Below, piece by piece: positions 34,959 through 42,598 of a stretch of DNA of 64,000 nucleotides. Made by a program: the position numbers and the translations under genes. How positions within the stretch are numbered: the first letter of the stretch is position 1; every line of letters begins with the position of its first letter. The notes beneath the pieces were generated by a model that was given only the letters and a program-made list of their open reading frames with translations, was not told the DNA's origin and did no database searches. Origin of the DNA: Candidatus Methanogranum gryphiswaldense (lineage in GTDB: Archaea > Thermoplasmatota > Thermoplasmata > Methanomassiliicoccales > Methanomethylophilaceae). The DNA is taken from positions 1,113,093 to 1,177,092 of the forward strand of contig CP076745.1 in assembly GCA_019262145.1 (NCBI GenBank). Reading direction: 5' to 3'.

Positions 34959-36151
34959 GAGATCACCTTCAGAAGCGATGATATGTCATGGCACATCGCT
35001 TTTTGTGAACAGAGTGTGGGTAAATAATTGCCTGCTTTTGCAGAATCTGTTCCTGTACGCTGGAATGTTCCCTCTATCGGAGAAACAACCATGCATGTAT
35101 CCGCCAATACAGGTCCGAACTTCTCCATTATCCTTACTTCCTCAGGACACTGATCTCTGATGGATGCAGACGTACAGAACCATATCTCAACGTCCTTGTT
35201 ATTTTTCTTTTTTCCTTTGAGCAATGCAGCGATATCTTTCATCTCTTTGACAGTAAGATGTGGACATCCGAGAGCTATCAACTGAACATCATCTGCCGTA
35301 TTGAGCTTATCGTATGCCTTCTTCAATTCCTCTTTGCCGATCTTGATGGTCTCCAGACCGGTGATGTCGAATTTGTTGGCCTCAGGCGTAACTCCTTCTA
35401 CGTGGAACAATGCTACTGAACCAGATGCTGCCATTGCGGCGGCCATGGTCTTAACGTCCTCCAGAACTGGAGATATGCCTTTGAAATATGGTACGCCGCT
35501 TCCGATAGCCATACCGACCGCCTGACCAAGCATGGAATGACTGAATACAGATCCATCTATTTCAGCATCGATTATGACCGTGGGTTTCCTGTTCTCATCA
35601 AGATGAAGCCCATAATTCGCTGTCTTTCCTATTATTGCCGCGGCCAATGCCCCTGGACCCCCCTCACGGTTTGTCCTTGCTCCAATGTAACTATTTGCGA
35701 AAGAAAGAGCAGATGATTCTGCCCATGCGATATGATCCCCGAACTTGGGAACGTTGTCCCCAACATATGGTGTGCAGGAACATGTCGTCTTTATTCCCAT
35801 ACTGCCATAGAGTTCGATTATCTTGAGCTGTTTCTCAGCAAAATCAGACTTTATATGCATCTCTTTCCATCTTTTCCTGTCCATTCCCACAGGATTCAAT
35901 GTTGACAATACAGATACCTTGGCGCCACTGGCCACAATATCCTCGAGATACTTCAGACCACCATCTCCGATGGTCTTATATGATGCTCCGGATAAATGTG
36001 CAGAAGTTATATTCACCAGATTCTTCGCACCATAAACCTTTCCAAGCGCAACGACCAATTCCATGGCCTTTTGCACACCTTCGCCTTTCTCGCCATCAAG
36101 AATTGACTGCTCTTCCTTGGTGAGTTCCATGAGACGGTGAATATCTTTCAC
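34955..36151 (-). CDS. Aconitase X catalytic subunit (DUF521), probable phosphomevalonate dehydratase large subunit
   Basis: 398-residue Fe-S dehydratase-like protein. Visible motifs are ITSAHLSGASYKTIGDGGL, CSCTPYVGDNVP, SALSFANSYIGARTNREGGPGAL and, near the end, WFCTSASIRDQC; these carry the cysteines expected for the iron-sulfur site. Archaeal proteins of this kind dehydrate 5-phosphomevalonate to trans-anhydromevalonate phosphate in the archaeal mevalonate pathway for isoprenoid lipids. The small subunit follows in the same transcript as an unusual Nudix fusion. Confidence 0.85.
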   Translation of the reverse strand: MKDIHRLMELTKEEQSILDGEKGEGVQKAMELVVALGKVYGAKNLVNITSAHLSGASYKTIGDGGLKYLEDIVASGAKVSVLSTLNPVGMDRKRWKEMHIKSDFAEKQLKIIELYGSMGIKTTCSCTPYVGDNVPKFGDHIAWAESSALSFANSYIGARTNREGGPGALAAAIIGKTANYGLHLDENRKPTVIIDAEIDGSVFSHSMLGQAVGMAIGSGVPYFKGISPVLEDVKTMAAAMAASGSVALFHVEGVTPEANKFDITGLETIKIGKEELKKAYDKLNTADDVQLIALGCPHLTVKEMKDIAALLKGKKKNNKDVEIWFCTSASIRDQCPEEVRIMEKFGPVLADTCMVVSPIEGTFQRTGTDSAKAGNYLPTLCSQKAMCHDISSLLKVIS

Positions 36152-36302
36152 TGATTAATTTGTTCTTATCAAGATCAAAGACCGCACATTTTGTTAACAT
36201 GGATATATAATCGCGTTACAGAGACTGTGACGTTCATATCGGTAATAATTGTGGAAAAGGAAAAATAAGAGGTTTGACGAGTTTCCTTCACTTAATGCGA
36301 AA

Positions 36303-36518
36303 TCACTCGAATTTGTTTCCAATTCCGCCACCGGCAATGATTGTACCGGCTGTGAGAATTGCTGTTGCGATTGCGAGACTGTCTGCTGAGACATCTCCTA
36401 CTCCAACGAGCCCGACTCCAAGTTTTATGATGAAGGCGAGGATGATGAAGTAGATGATCGCGAAGATCAAATACAAGATGAACGCAGCTATTGCGTAGAG
36501 TATTCCTTTTACATCCAT
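36303..36518 (-). CDS. Small two-helix membrane protein
   Basis: 71 residues, almost entirely hydrophobic: helix 1 about 4-33 (ILYAIAAFILYLIFAIIYFI) and helix 2 about 46-65 (Ala/Ile/Gly rich), with a short charged tail NKFE. The ATG is preceded by a purine-rich GGAAAG stretch. It appears to be a single-gene transcript. No family is recognised. It could be a small membrane regulator or a toxin-like peptide; neither is supported. Confidence 0.5.
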   Translation of the reverse strand: MDVKGILYAIAAFILYLIFAIIYFIILAFIIKLGVGLVGVGDVSADSLAIATAILTAGTIIAGGGIGNKFE

Positions 36519-36780
36519 TCTAACACTTTCCTTACCTCAAGTAGAGGCAATAATAATTCAATTGTACAGTATTTAAAACTTTGTCTAAAAAATATGTAGC
36601 CAGACTTATAAAAATACTATTACTCCATTAATCCGACCCAAATACACACTCAAAATATTATTCATATTCCATCGTATTTTGATGCGTCTAAATGAACATT
36701 GCAGAAACTATTAAATTATTTTAAACCTAAAATATTGTAAAAATTCTCGATCATATTCAAAAATTTTCTTCCCAAAAAAA

Positions 36781-36906
36781 TCAGAAACTATTATCCATTA
36801 TCATTATACCTCCACAAGATGGACATATGGTCAACGGACAGAAAACAACTTTATCACATTGAGGGCAGAACATGAGTAAGTAATCTAATTTTATAAATTT
36901 AAACAT
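36781..36906 (-). CDS. Putative zinc-ribbon microprotein
   Basis: 41-codon ORF (start 36906; an internal ATG at 36873 gives 30 residues). The product contains MFCPQCDKVVFCP and then ICPSCGGIMIM, two CPxC knuckles spaced as in a rubredoxin-like zinc ribbon. It lies in the otherwise AT-rich, gene-free stretch 36519-36946 just downstream of the tRNA-Arg gene on the same strand. Two knuckles in one frame over so short a length argue against chance. The rest of the gap holds only A/T-rich sequence. It may be a real small protein or the remnant of a larger one. Confidence 0.4.
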   Translation of the reverse strand: MFKFIKLDYLLMFCPQCDKVVFCPLTICPSCGGIMIMDNSF

Positions 36907-36946
36907 TACCAAACACAGGAATATATGCTTACGCGACTCATACAAG

Positions 36947-37020
36947 TGAGCTCGCCGGGATTCGAACCCGGGTCTAAGGCTCCGGAAGCCCCTATGCTAT
37001 CCAGGCTATACTACGAGCCC
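36947..37020 (-). tRNA. tRNA-Arg (anticodon CCG)
   Basis: 74-nt tRNA on the minus strand. Acceptor stem GGGCUCG pairs with CGAGCUC (one G-U). The T arm is CCCGGGUUCGAAUCCCGG, and the anticodon arm GGGGC-UUCCGGA-GCCUU places CCG at 34-36 for the CGG codon. The 3' end is a discriminator A with no encoded CCA. It is downstream of the ribosomal operon and could be cotranscribed or have its own promoter. Confidence 0.93.
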
Positions 37021-37072
37021 ATTAAAAACGATGAAACCAAAAATGATTTTACTGGAAGATAGATAGTTTGCC

Positions 37073-37130
37073 AGGAGGTTAGATACTCCTCCCGGCGATC
37101 CTGAGGCTCCTCTTTGAGAGGGAGGGAGCC
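37073..37130 (-). other. Two consecutive GC-rich hairpins after rps27ae
   Basis: In the gap between rps27ae and tRNA-Arg, one stem AGGAG / CTCCT (37073-37077 with 37086-37090) is followed by a second, GGCTCC / GGAGCC (37105-37110 with 37125-37130), both standing out from the AT-rich surroundings. They may be a terminator, a processing site before the tRNA, or a small RNA. An ORF read across them looks like a frame shadow. Confidence 0.3.
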
Positions 37131-37148
37131 GAATGAAGATTCTTCCGA

Positions 37149-37355
37149 TCATTCTTTCTTGCTGAACTCGGTGTAACCGCAGTTCCCGCAAGAAACACGA
37201 TCCTTGTGCGTCGCCATGAAGACCCCGGGTCCACACTTCGGGCACGAGGGTTTGGTCCTGATTAACTTGATGCCGTCGATCTTGTACGCATCTTTCTTTG
37301 CCTTTGATTTTACCGCTTTTTTAGCTGGTGCTTTTGCTTTTGCTGCTGCTGCCAT
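37149..37355 (-). CDS. rps27ae: Small ribosomal subunit protein eS31 (S27ae)
   Basis: 68-residue zinc-ribbon ribosomal protein: an Ala/Lys-rich N-terminal extension (about 1-22) followed by CPKCGPGVFMATHKDRVSCG with C-x2-C and C-x2-C knuckles. It is last of the conserved archaeal set rpo7-spt4-dephosphoCoA kinase-eS24-eS31, 5 nt after eS24. Confidence 0.93.
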   Translation of the reverse strand: MAAAAKAKAPAKKAVKSKAKKDAYKIDGIKLIRTKPSCPKCGPGVFMATHKDRVSCGNCGYTEFSKKE

Positions 37356-37360
37356 TCAAA

Positions 37361-37675
37361 TCACTCCTTAGCGGGCGCCGCGGGTGCTGCCTCTTTCTCG
37401 ATTCCATTCCTCTTCAAGAGATATTCACTCTCGAACTCGAGTGCTGCCTCTTTGGAATCGTAAACCTTTGCGTATCCTTCTGATTTCCCGATTCCGTAAA
37501 CGGACTCGACCGAATCTATGACTACACAGTTTCTCTTTGTCTTGAGCTTCTTTGAAAGCTCTTCCGCGATTACATTCCTGCCGGGAGTTGACTGTCCGAC
37601 ATGCTCTAATGTGAAGTAAACCTCTGCTCTCTTCATCAGAGGGTTCTTTTTCTGCTCTTTAATTTCCATCTTCAT
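37361..37675 (-). CDS. rps24e: Small ribosomal subunit protein eS24
   Basis: 104-residue protein with the family pattern KNPLMKRAEVYFTLEHVGQS, NCVVIDSVESVYGIGKSEGY and an Ala/Pro/Glu-rich tail (about 93-104). The start ATG overlaps the stop of the dephospho-CoA kinase gene (ATGA). It is part of the ribosomal/RNAP operon. Confidence 0.94.
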   Translation of the reverse strand: MKMEIKEQKKNPLMKRAEVYFTLEHVGQSTPGRNVIAEELSKKLKTKRNCVVIDSVESVYGIGKSEGYAKVYDSKEAALEFESEYLLKRNGIEKEAAPAAPAKE

Positions 37676-38184
37676 TCTAACTCCTCCATTTGTTCTATGA
37701 GTAGTTCAATTTCCCTTTGGATGTCTTTGTCCGTGGTGATCAATTTCATCCCCACCCCTGGCCACCCATAGATTATATATGAGCCTAAAGGTGCAACGAG
37801 TATACATGGCATCGTAGCCAGATCCTCTTCTCCTTCGACACATATTATCCTTATGTGTTCCTCGAGGGCTTTCTTTATCGCCGATACGAGCTCCGCAGAT
37901 ATTGTACCTGCATCGTTCCTCGCGACGATCTCTTTTAGACCTTTGCTTTTGACAAAGGTCGCGAACTCGGTCATCTCGCGCCTTTCCGTCATCCCATCGT
38001 AGATGGAAAGCGTAGGTGTGATCCCGTGTTCCTTCACGACAAGCGATACCACGTCGCCTACCGTGATAAGCATCTGCTTACTGTCAAGTTTTGATAGTTC
38101 GTTCTCCAAGATGTCGTCTCCCAAGGATTTTTTGAACAGATCCCTTTTTTCTTCCGGGATCCTCTTACCCTTGGAAATCATCAT
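37672..38184 (-). CDS. GTP-dependent dephospho-CoA kinase (DUF359)
   Basis: 170 residues of the archaeal DUF359 family, which phosphorylates dephospho-CoA using GTP in the last step of CoA synthesis. Motifs seen are the TVGDVVS segment, SIYDGMTERRE, RNDAGTISAELVSAIKKAL and VEGEEDLATMPCILVAPLGS. It lies in the same place in the operon in many euryarchaea, between spt4 and eS24, though its function is unrelated to translation. Confidence 0.9.
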   Translation of the reverse strand: MMISKGKRIPEEKRDLFKKSLGDDILENELSKLDSKQMLITVGDVVSLVVKEHGITPTLSIYDGMTERREMTEFATFVKSKGLKEIVARNDAGTISAELVSAIKKALEEHIRIICVEGEEDLATMPCILVAPLGSYIIYGWPGVGMKLITTDKDIQREIELLIEQMEELE

Positions 38185-38185
38185 C

Positions 38186-38380
38186 TTAACGAACCTTCAG
38201 TGCATATCTCCCATTTGCCGTGATTCCCATCTTTTGAGCGATATCGGATTTCTCGTGATCGATGACCGCGATATATCCCTGCCACTCTTTGGATGTGGAC
38301 CCTCCGCAACGGGGACATGTATCATCCTCTGTGATGAAGTTACACTGTTTACACGCTCTAAGAACTGGCCCGACCATCAC
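38186..38380 (-). CDS. spt4: Transcription elongation factor Spt4 (RpoE2)
   Basis: 64-residue zinc protein: ACKQCNFITEDDTCPRCGG (two CxxC knuckles) followed by the Spt5-binding strand pattern SKEWQGYIAVIDHEKSDIAQ. It pairs with Spt5 to promote processive transcription. It overlaps rpo7 by 4 nt and is 1 nt from the next gene. Confidence 0.94.
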   Translation of the reverse strand: MMVGPVLRACKQCNFITEDDTCPRCGGSTSKEWQGYIAVIDHEKSDIAQKMGITANGRYALKVR

Positions 38381-38943
38381 TCCTCGCCTCCGAGTCTGCT
38401 TTTACGGTCATCCTCAAGCCATTGAAGCTTTCCGAGTCCCGGCTGGCGCATGGTAAGCCCGATCTTACTGTCCTGGGGATTCTTCTCGTTGAGATCTACA
38501 CTAACGATCCTTGCTTTGACGATATCTCCCACAACAAGCGTTCTTCCTGTATCTTTACCGACAAGCCTCTGGTTGACCTCATCGATGTCCACACGGTCAT
38601 CCATGACCTGGCTGATGTGCAGAAGTCCATCCAACGGTCCGAACCTAACGAAAGCTCCGAACTTAAGGATCTCGACTACCACACCAACGATGATCTCATT
38701 ATCCTTTGGCTTAAAGACAATCTGCTCATATTTTACCGTCTGATAGACCGCCCCGTCCCCGTGGACGATACGACCTGGCCCGACGGACCTAACATTCCTT
38801 ATGAGAACTGTGACCGTCTTCTCCTCCGTTAGCCTACCCTCGTAGGTCTCCCAAGTAAGTGCATCAATCACTTTCGAAATATCCTCATTGAGCTCTACAG
38901 GAGGGATACGGACAATCCTCTCGGCCTCTGTTAACATGTACAT
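38377..38943 (-). CDS. rpoE: RNA polymerase subunit Rpo7 (RpoE1)
   Basis: 188-residue stalk subunit with an N-terminal tip domain (MYMLTEAERIVRIPPVELNE) and a C-terminal S1/OB fold (GVVVEILKFGAFVRFGPLDG, LHISQVMDDRV). It binds the emerging transcript with Rpo4. First gene of the operon, preceded by a strong G/C hairpin that ends the upstream hppA transcript. Confidence 0.94.
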   Translation of the reverse strand: MYMLTEAERIVRIPPVELNEDISKVIDALTWETYEGRLTEEKTVTVLIRNVRSVGPGRIVHGDGAVYQTVKYEQIVFKPKDNEIIVGVVVEILKFGAFVRFGPLDGLLHISQVMDDRVDIDEVNQRLVGKDTGRTLVVGDIVKARIVSVDLNEKNPQDSKIGLTMRQPGLGKLQWLEDDRKSRLGGEE

Positions 38944-39029
38944 GGCGGATCCTCTTGAATAATCCGATTATGCCCATCCTATATATAAAATTCGTGCGGA
39001 GAACATTTATTCACGCGTAAAAATGTATT

Positions 39030-39046
39030 GGGGGGAGACCCCCCCC
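39030..39046 (-). terminator. Terminator after hppA
   Basis: GGGGGG / CCCCCC stem with an AGA loop, 10 nt after the pyrophosphatase stop and before the rpo7 promoter. Confidence 0.5.
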
Positions 39047-39055
39047 TTAATTTGT

Positions 39056-41248
39056 TTACGGTACCACGAAGAGGACGGCTGTTACCAAACATATCGTCGA
39101 TAACAACTTTACCAAGACGTGGATCGAAGGACCGGCTGTATCCTTGAAGGGATCTCCGATCGTATCTCCGACCACGGCTGCTGCATGTGCTGGAGATTTC
39201 TTTCCTCCATGAGTGCCGCTCTCGATATATTTCTTCGCGTTGTCCCATGCACCTCCTCCGTTGTTGAGGAAGTTGGCCATGAGTATACCAACGATCGTAC
39301 CGACCATTATAAGCGCTCCGACCGCCTGATACGGATAGTCCTCGAAACCTTCTATGTTTCCAAAGATGATCCTGTAGATGACACCGAACGCAACTGGAAC
39401 CACAATGGGCAACAATGCTGGAAGCACCATTGCTCTGAGTGCGCCACGTGTAGCGATATCAACACAATCCGCATAACTTGGTTCCTCTGTTCCTTCCATG
39501 ATGCCTGGGTGCTCACGGAACTGTCTGCGAACCTCCTCAATCATCTCACCGGCAGCCCTACTGACCGCACGGATCGCAAGTGATGCGAAGAAGAATACCA
39601 GAACTGCTCCGACAAGTCCTCCGACAAATATCAAAGGCTGTCCAATGTTGACAACAAAGATTTCCTCACTTAAAGTGGTTCCCTTGATCTCCGCAACTAT
39701 CTCGAAGAATGCAGCGAAGAGCAGGAATGCAGCAAGGGCTGCAGATGCCATAGCGTAACCTTTAGTAAGGGCCTTTGTGGTATTTCCAGATGAATCGAGC
39801 TTGTCGGTCCTTTTCCTTACCTCATCTGGCTGATTTGACATCTCTGAGATGCCCCCTGCATTGTCGGTGATGGGGCCGAAGGTATCCTCTGCAAGTATGA
39901 ACGCGGAAGATGCGAGCATCGCAATGGTTCCTACCGCTGTTCCATAAAGTCCGAAGATCATCTTATTTTCAGTATCGGGTGCTGCAAAGTATCCAAGAAG
40001 ATATGTTACCATTATGGCGACCACAATACAAACAACAGGAAGGACAGTAGACTCGAGTCCGACAGATATTCCCTCTATGACATTGGTGGCAGGTCCGGTC
40101 TCAGATGCCTGAGCGATATCCTTTACCGGCTTATGGTCACCAGTGTAGTACTGTGTGATGTAAACGATCGCGAGACCGAGGATGATACCAACTACTCCTG
40201 CTATCGTGAAGAAGTACCAGTTGTCACATTCTCCATGCAACAGATAATACGTCGTGATTACCAAGAACACGATCACGAGTGCGATCGTTAGGTAGTAACC
40301 CTTGTTGAGTGCCTTGCAAACATCTGCGTCCTCGCCAGGTAGCCTTACTACGAGAATTCCTACCAGGGAGGCGATCAATCCGAAGGCCATGAGGACCAAT
40401 GGAAGATAGACCCAGTTGTTAGAAAGTCCAGCTACGCATGCTACTACTGCGGTACCGATTACCATGGCACCGATTATTTCAGCTGCCGTTGATTCGAATA
40501 TGTCTGCTCCACGCCCTGCACAATCTCCAACATTGTCTCCTACCAGATCTGCTATCACGGCAGGATTTCTTGGATCGTCCTCAGGTATGCCTGCTTCGAC
40601 CTTACCAACAAGATCTGCTCCGACATCTGCTGCTTTGGTGTATATGCCTCCGCCGAGCTGTGCAAACAATGCTGCAAATGATGCACCGAATGCATATCCC
40701 ACAACTGCATGCAAAGTAGGTGTCAAAGACCCGTCTGCCGACTCACCTGAAAGAGCATTGAACAAAAGAACAACAGCAAAAAGTCCAACCAGACTTAATG
40801 CAGAAACAGCTATACCTGAAAGGGCACCGCCGCGGAAAGAACATTTGAATGCATCGTTGAGTGAGTTCCTTGCCGCACTTGCCGTCCTTATATTAGCGTT
40901 GACGGAGACCCTCATTCCGATAAATCCGGAAAGAATAGAGAATCCTGCTCCTATAAGGAAGGCCACTGCGACCTTTGGTCCGAGATAGTTCTGAAAACTA
41001 GGGACTAATCCTGCGACCGCAAGAATGACCGCAAGAATAATGCTCACAATTCCTATCGTTTTATACTGGCGCTTCAAATATGCCATTGCACCGGTCTCGA
41101 TAGCGTCGGAGATCTTCTGCATCTCGGGGGTACCTTTGTCTTTTGACCAAAGGTCCCTGAAGAAATACAATGCGAAGAATACCGCAACTACCGCTGCGAT
41201 AGGGATCATGAACAACATATTGTTCGTATCTAATACGTCAATTATCAT
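39056..41248 (-). CDS. hppA: Membrane-bound ion-pumping pyrophosphatase, K+-independent signature
   Basis: 730-residue polytopic protein with about 16 membrane segments. Pyrophosphate/Mg binding loops are GGGIYTKAADVGADLVGKVE, DDPRNPAVIADLVGDNVGDC, DNAGGISEM and DNAKKYIESG. The cation-selectivity motif reads GNTTKALTKGY: Lys and Thr at the two diagnostic positions mark the K+-independent, H+-pumping subfamily (K+-dependent forms have Ala and Gly). It would couple pyrophosphate hydrolysis to proton export. The start ATG has GGGGT seven bases upstream. Confidence 0.92.
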   Translation of the reverse strand: MIIDVLDTNNMLFMIPIAAVVAVFFALYFFRDLWSKDKGTPEMQKISDAIETGAMAYLKRQYKTIGIVSIILAVILAVAGLVPSFQNYLGPKVAVAFLIGAGFSILSGFIGMRVSVNANIRTASAARNSLNDAFKCSFRGGALSGIAVSALSLVGLFAVVLLFNALSGESADGSLTPTLHAVVGYAFGASFAALFAQLGGGIYTKAADVGADLVGKVEAGIPEDDPRNPAVIADLVGDNVGDCAGRGADIFESTAAEIIGAMVIGTAVVACVAGLSNNWVYLPLVLMAFGLIASLVGILVVRLPGEDADVCKALNKGYYLTIALVIVFLVITTYYLLHGECDNWYFFTIAGVVGIILGLAIVYITQYYTGDHKPVKDIAQASETGPATNVIEGISVGLESTVLPVVCIVVAIMVTYLLGYFAAPDTENKMIFGLYGTAVGTIAMLASSAFILAEDTFGPITDNAGGISEMSNQPDEVRKRTDKLDSSGNTTKALTKGYAMASAALAAFLLFAAFFEIVAEIKGTTLSEEIFVVNIGQPLIFVGGLVGAVLVFFFASLAIRAVSRAAGEMIEEVRRQFREHPGIMEGTEEPSYADCVDIATRGALRAMVLPALLPIVVPVAFGVIYRIIFGNIEGFEDYPYQAVGALIMVGTIVGILMANFLNNGGGAWDNAKKYIESGTHGGKKSPAHAAAVVGDTIGDPFKDTAGPSIHVLVKLLSTICLVTAVLFVVP

Positions 41249-41310
41249 CGTTTATACCCCATTTGGTTGTTTTTGGGATATGACAAGCTCGTATATAAGG
41301 CACACCAACA

Positions 41311-41769
41311 TCACATGAAAGGGCCCTCTGAATGGCCCTTTTTGGACATACCTAATTCCATCTCAGACACTTTGTTATTTCTATCCACAAGGAACAATTC
41401 ATTGTCTGCACCAATGTACCCTGGTCCCAAGGTTATCACGGGATTGATGACAGGAATATCGAACACTTTACCTGCTAAAAAAGAGCCTACATTACATGTC
41501 AACGAAAGTATGATGTCGATGTTTTCAGCGAATCCTTCTTCGGCTTTCTCGATCAGCTTCTTCTCCACACAAGATGCCGAAACAGCCCCTACGCTGACAA
41601 CATCTATGCCATCCTTCCTAAGTGATTCCGCCAGCCTTTCTGCGGATTCAAGACCTCCAAGACCTTTTGATAATCTGGCACATGTATTGCAGGTCCAAAT
41701 TGCCACCCTCTTACCTCTAAGATCTTTTATAAGCGCTGGGTAATCGCGATCCCTGACCATCATGATCAT
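41311..41769 (-). CDS. MetV-like (methylene-THF reductase C-terminal type) Cys protein
   Basis: 152 residues resembling the MTHFR_C/MetV domain. The pattern is WTCNTCARLSKGLGG (CxxC), then GAVSASCVEKKLIEKA (third Cys), then SLTCNVGSFLAGKVFDIPVI (fourth Cys), which together likely hold an Fe-S cluster or zinc. In acetogens MetV pairs with MetF; no metF is adjacent here. The first Met is uncertain, as several ATGs are in frame. A GGGCC-containing inverted repeat lies over its 3' end at 41318-41341. Function in this organism is unknown. Confidence 0.6.
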   Translation of the reverse strand: MIMMVRDRDYPALIKDLRGKRVAIWTCNTCARLSKGLGGLESAERLAESLRKDGIDVVSVGAVSASCVEKKLIEKAEEGFAENIDIILSLTCNVGSFLAGKVFDIPVINPVITLGPGYIGADNELFLVDRNNKVSEMELGMSKKGHSEGPFM

Positions 41770-41817
41770 GAGATGAGGATAGTCAATTGATTATATAGGG
41801 AATAGCATTCGGATTTC

Positions 41818-42021
41818 GTGAATGTGATCGCTTTCTATTCACCCCTCATCACGAATGGCCTATATTCAAACAGCAGCGCCAATGCAATCATCCCAACCTG
41901 GTCGGTATGCATAATTGCAGGTACTGCATCAGCTTTATTGGAGATGACCGTTCCTGGTAACTACGATAATATTGCTGTACCGATAGGTGTCACTTCAATA
42001 TTGTGCATTCTGGGAATGTGA
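41818..42021 (+). pseudogene. C-terminal remnant of a SEC59/VTE5-type (dolichol/phytol kinase-like) gene
   Basis: 67-codon GTG-initiated frame whose product (NGLYSNSSANAIIPTWSVCI, then ASALLEMTVPGNYDNIAVPI) looks like the last two membrane helices of CTP-dependent polyprenol kinases, with the diagnostic DN-x-x-VP-like end. The N-terminal two thirds are missing, and an in-frame stop lies 12 nt upstream of the GTG, inside a TATA-like promoter. It is probably a truncated remnant, or possibly a very small membrane protein. It ends 4 nt before the dTMP-kinase-like start. Confidence 0.45.
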
Positions 42022-42025
42022 TCTC

Positions 42026-42586
42026 ATGACATGGTATGTAATAGATGGAATGGATGGAAGCGGGAAGACCACTACTGCTTGCCTCCTCAAAGATATTCTC
42101 GAATCAAAAGATCATACAGTGAAGATAATAACGCATCCTGAAGAAGAACACATATTCGGAAAATTATCACGTAAGTGTCTTCTTAAAGAGGGCGGACCAG
42201 CAAAACTCTTCACCATCGTTTTCTTTATCCTCAACGTATCTGGGTCATTGATAAGAATAAAAAAATCTAGAACAGACGACGTAATATTTGTCAGATACAC
42301 ATTATCTGCATGCTATCTTCCTGAAAAATTGGTACCTTTTACATACAAGGCATTGACCGCTGTGCTTCCAAAACCAGACGTACTGATCTACAAAGATGTC
42401 GATGAAGAGATCGCTCTCGGTAGGATAAGAAAAAGAGGAAATAACTTAGAAATGTTTGAAAATATCGAGTCTCTGACAGAGACTAGAAAAAAAATGATCA
42501 TGGTTTCTAAAGACTGGTACATCATTAATGCAAAGGATACTCCGGATGAGGTCGCAGATCGCCTGCAGACCATCATTCCGAAATGA
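42026..42586 (+). CDS. Thymidylate kinase-like P-loop kinase
   Basis: 186-residue nucleoside/nucleotide kinase fold. The P-loop is IDGMDGSGKTTTACLL (about 6-21) and the LID-like region is LGRIRKRGNNLEMFENI. The DRY/DRH-type motif of true dTMP kinases is replaced by FVRYTLSACYLP, and LIYKDVDEEIALGRI follows. It probably phosphorylates dTMP or a related nucleotide; divergence makes the exact substrate unsure. The start at 42026 follows GTGATCTC. Confidence 0.65.
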   Translation: MTWYVIDGMDGSGKTTTACLLKDILESKDHTVKIITHPEEEHIFGKLSRKCLLKEGGPAKLFTIVFFILNVSGSLIRIKKSRTDDVIFVRYTLSACYLPEKLVPFTYKALTAVLPKPDVLIYKDVDEEIALGRIRKRGNNLEMFENIESLTETRKKMIMVSKDWYIINAKDTPDEVADRLQTIIPK

Positions 42587-42598
42587 ATGCCCGATAAG

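Noticed and set aside
37006-37245. 79-codon minus-strand ORF across rps27ae and the tRNA gap
   Set aside because: It overlaps the real eS31 gene in another frame and runs over the hairpins and the tRNA end; composition is not protein-like.
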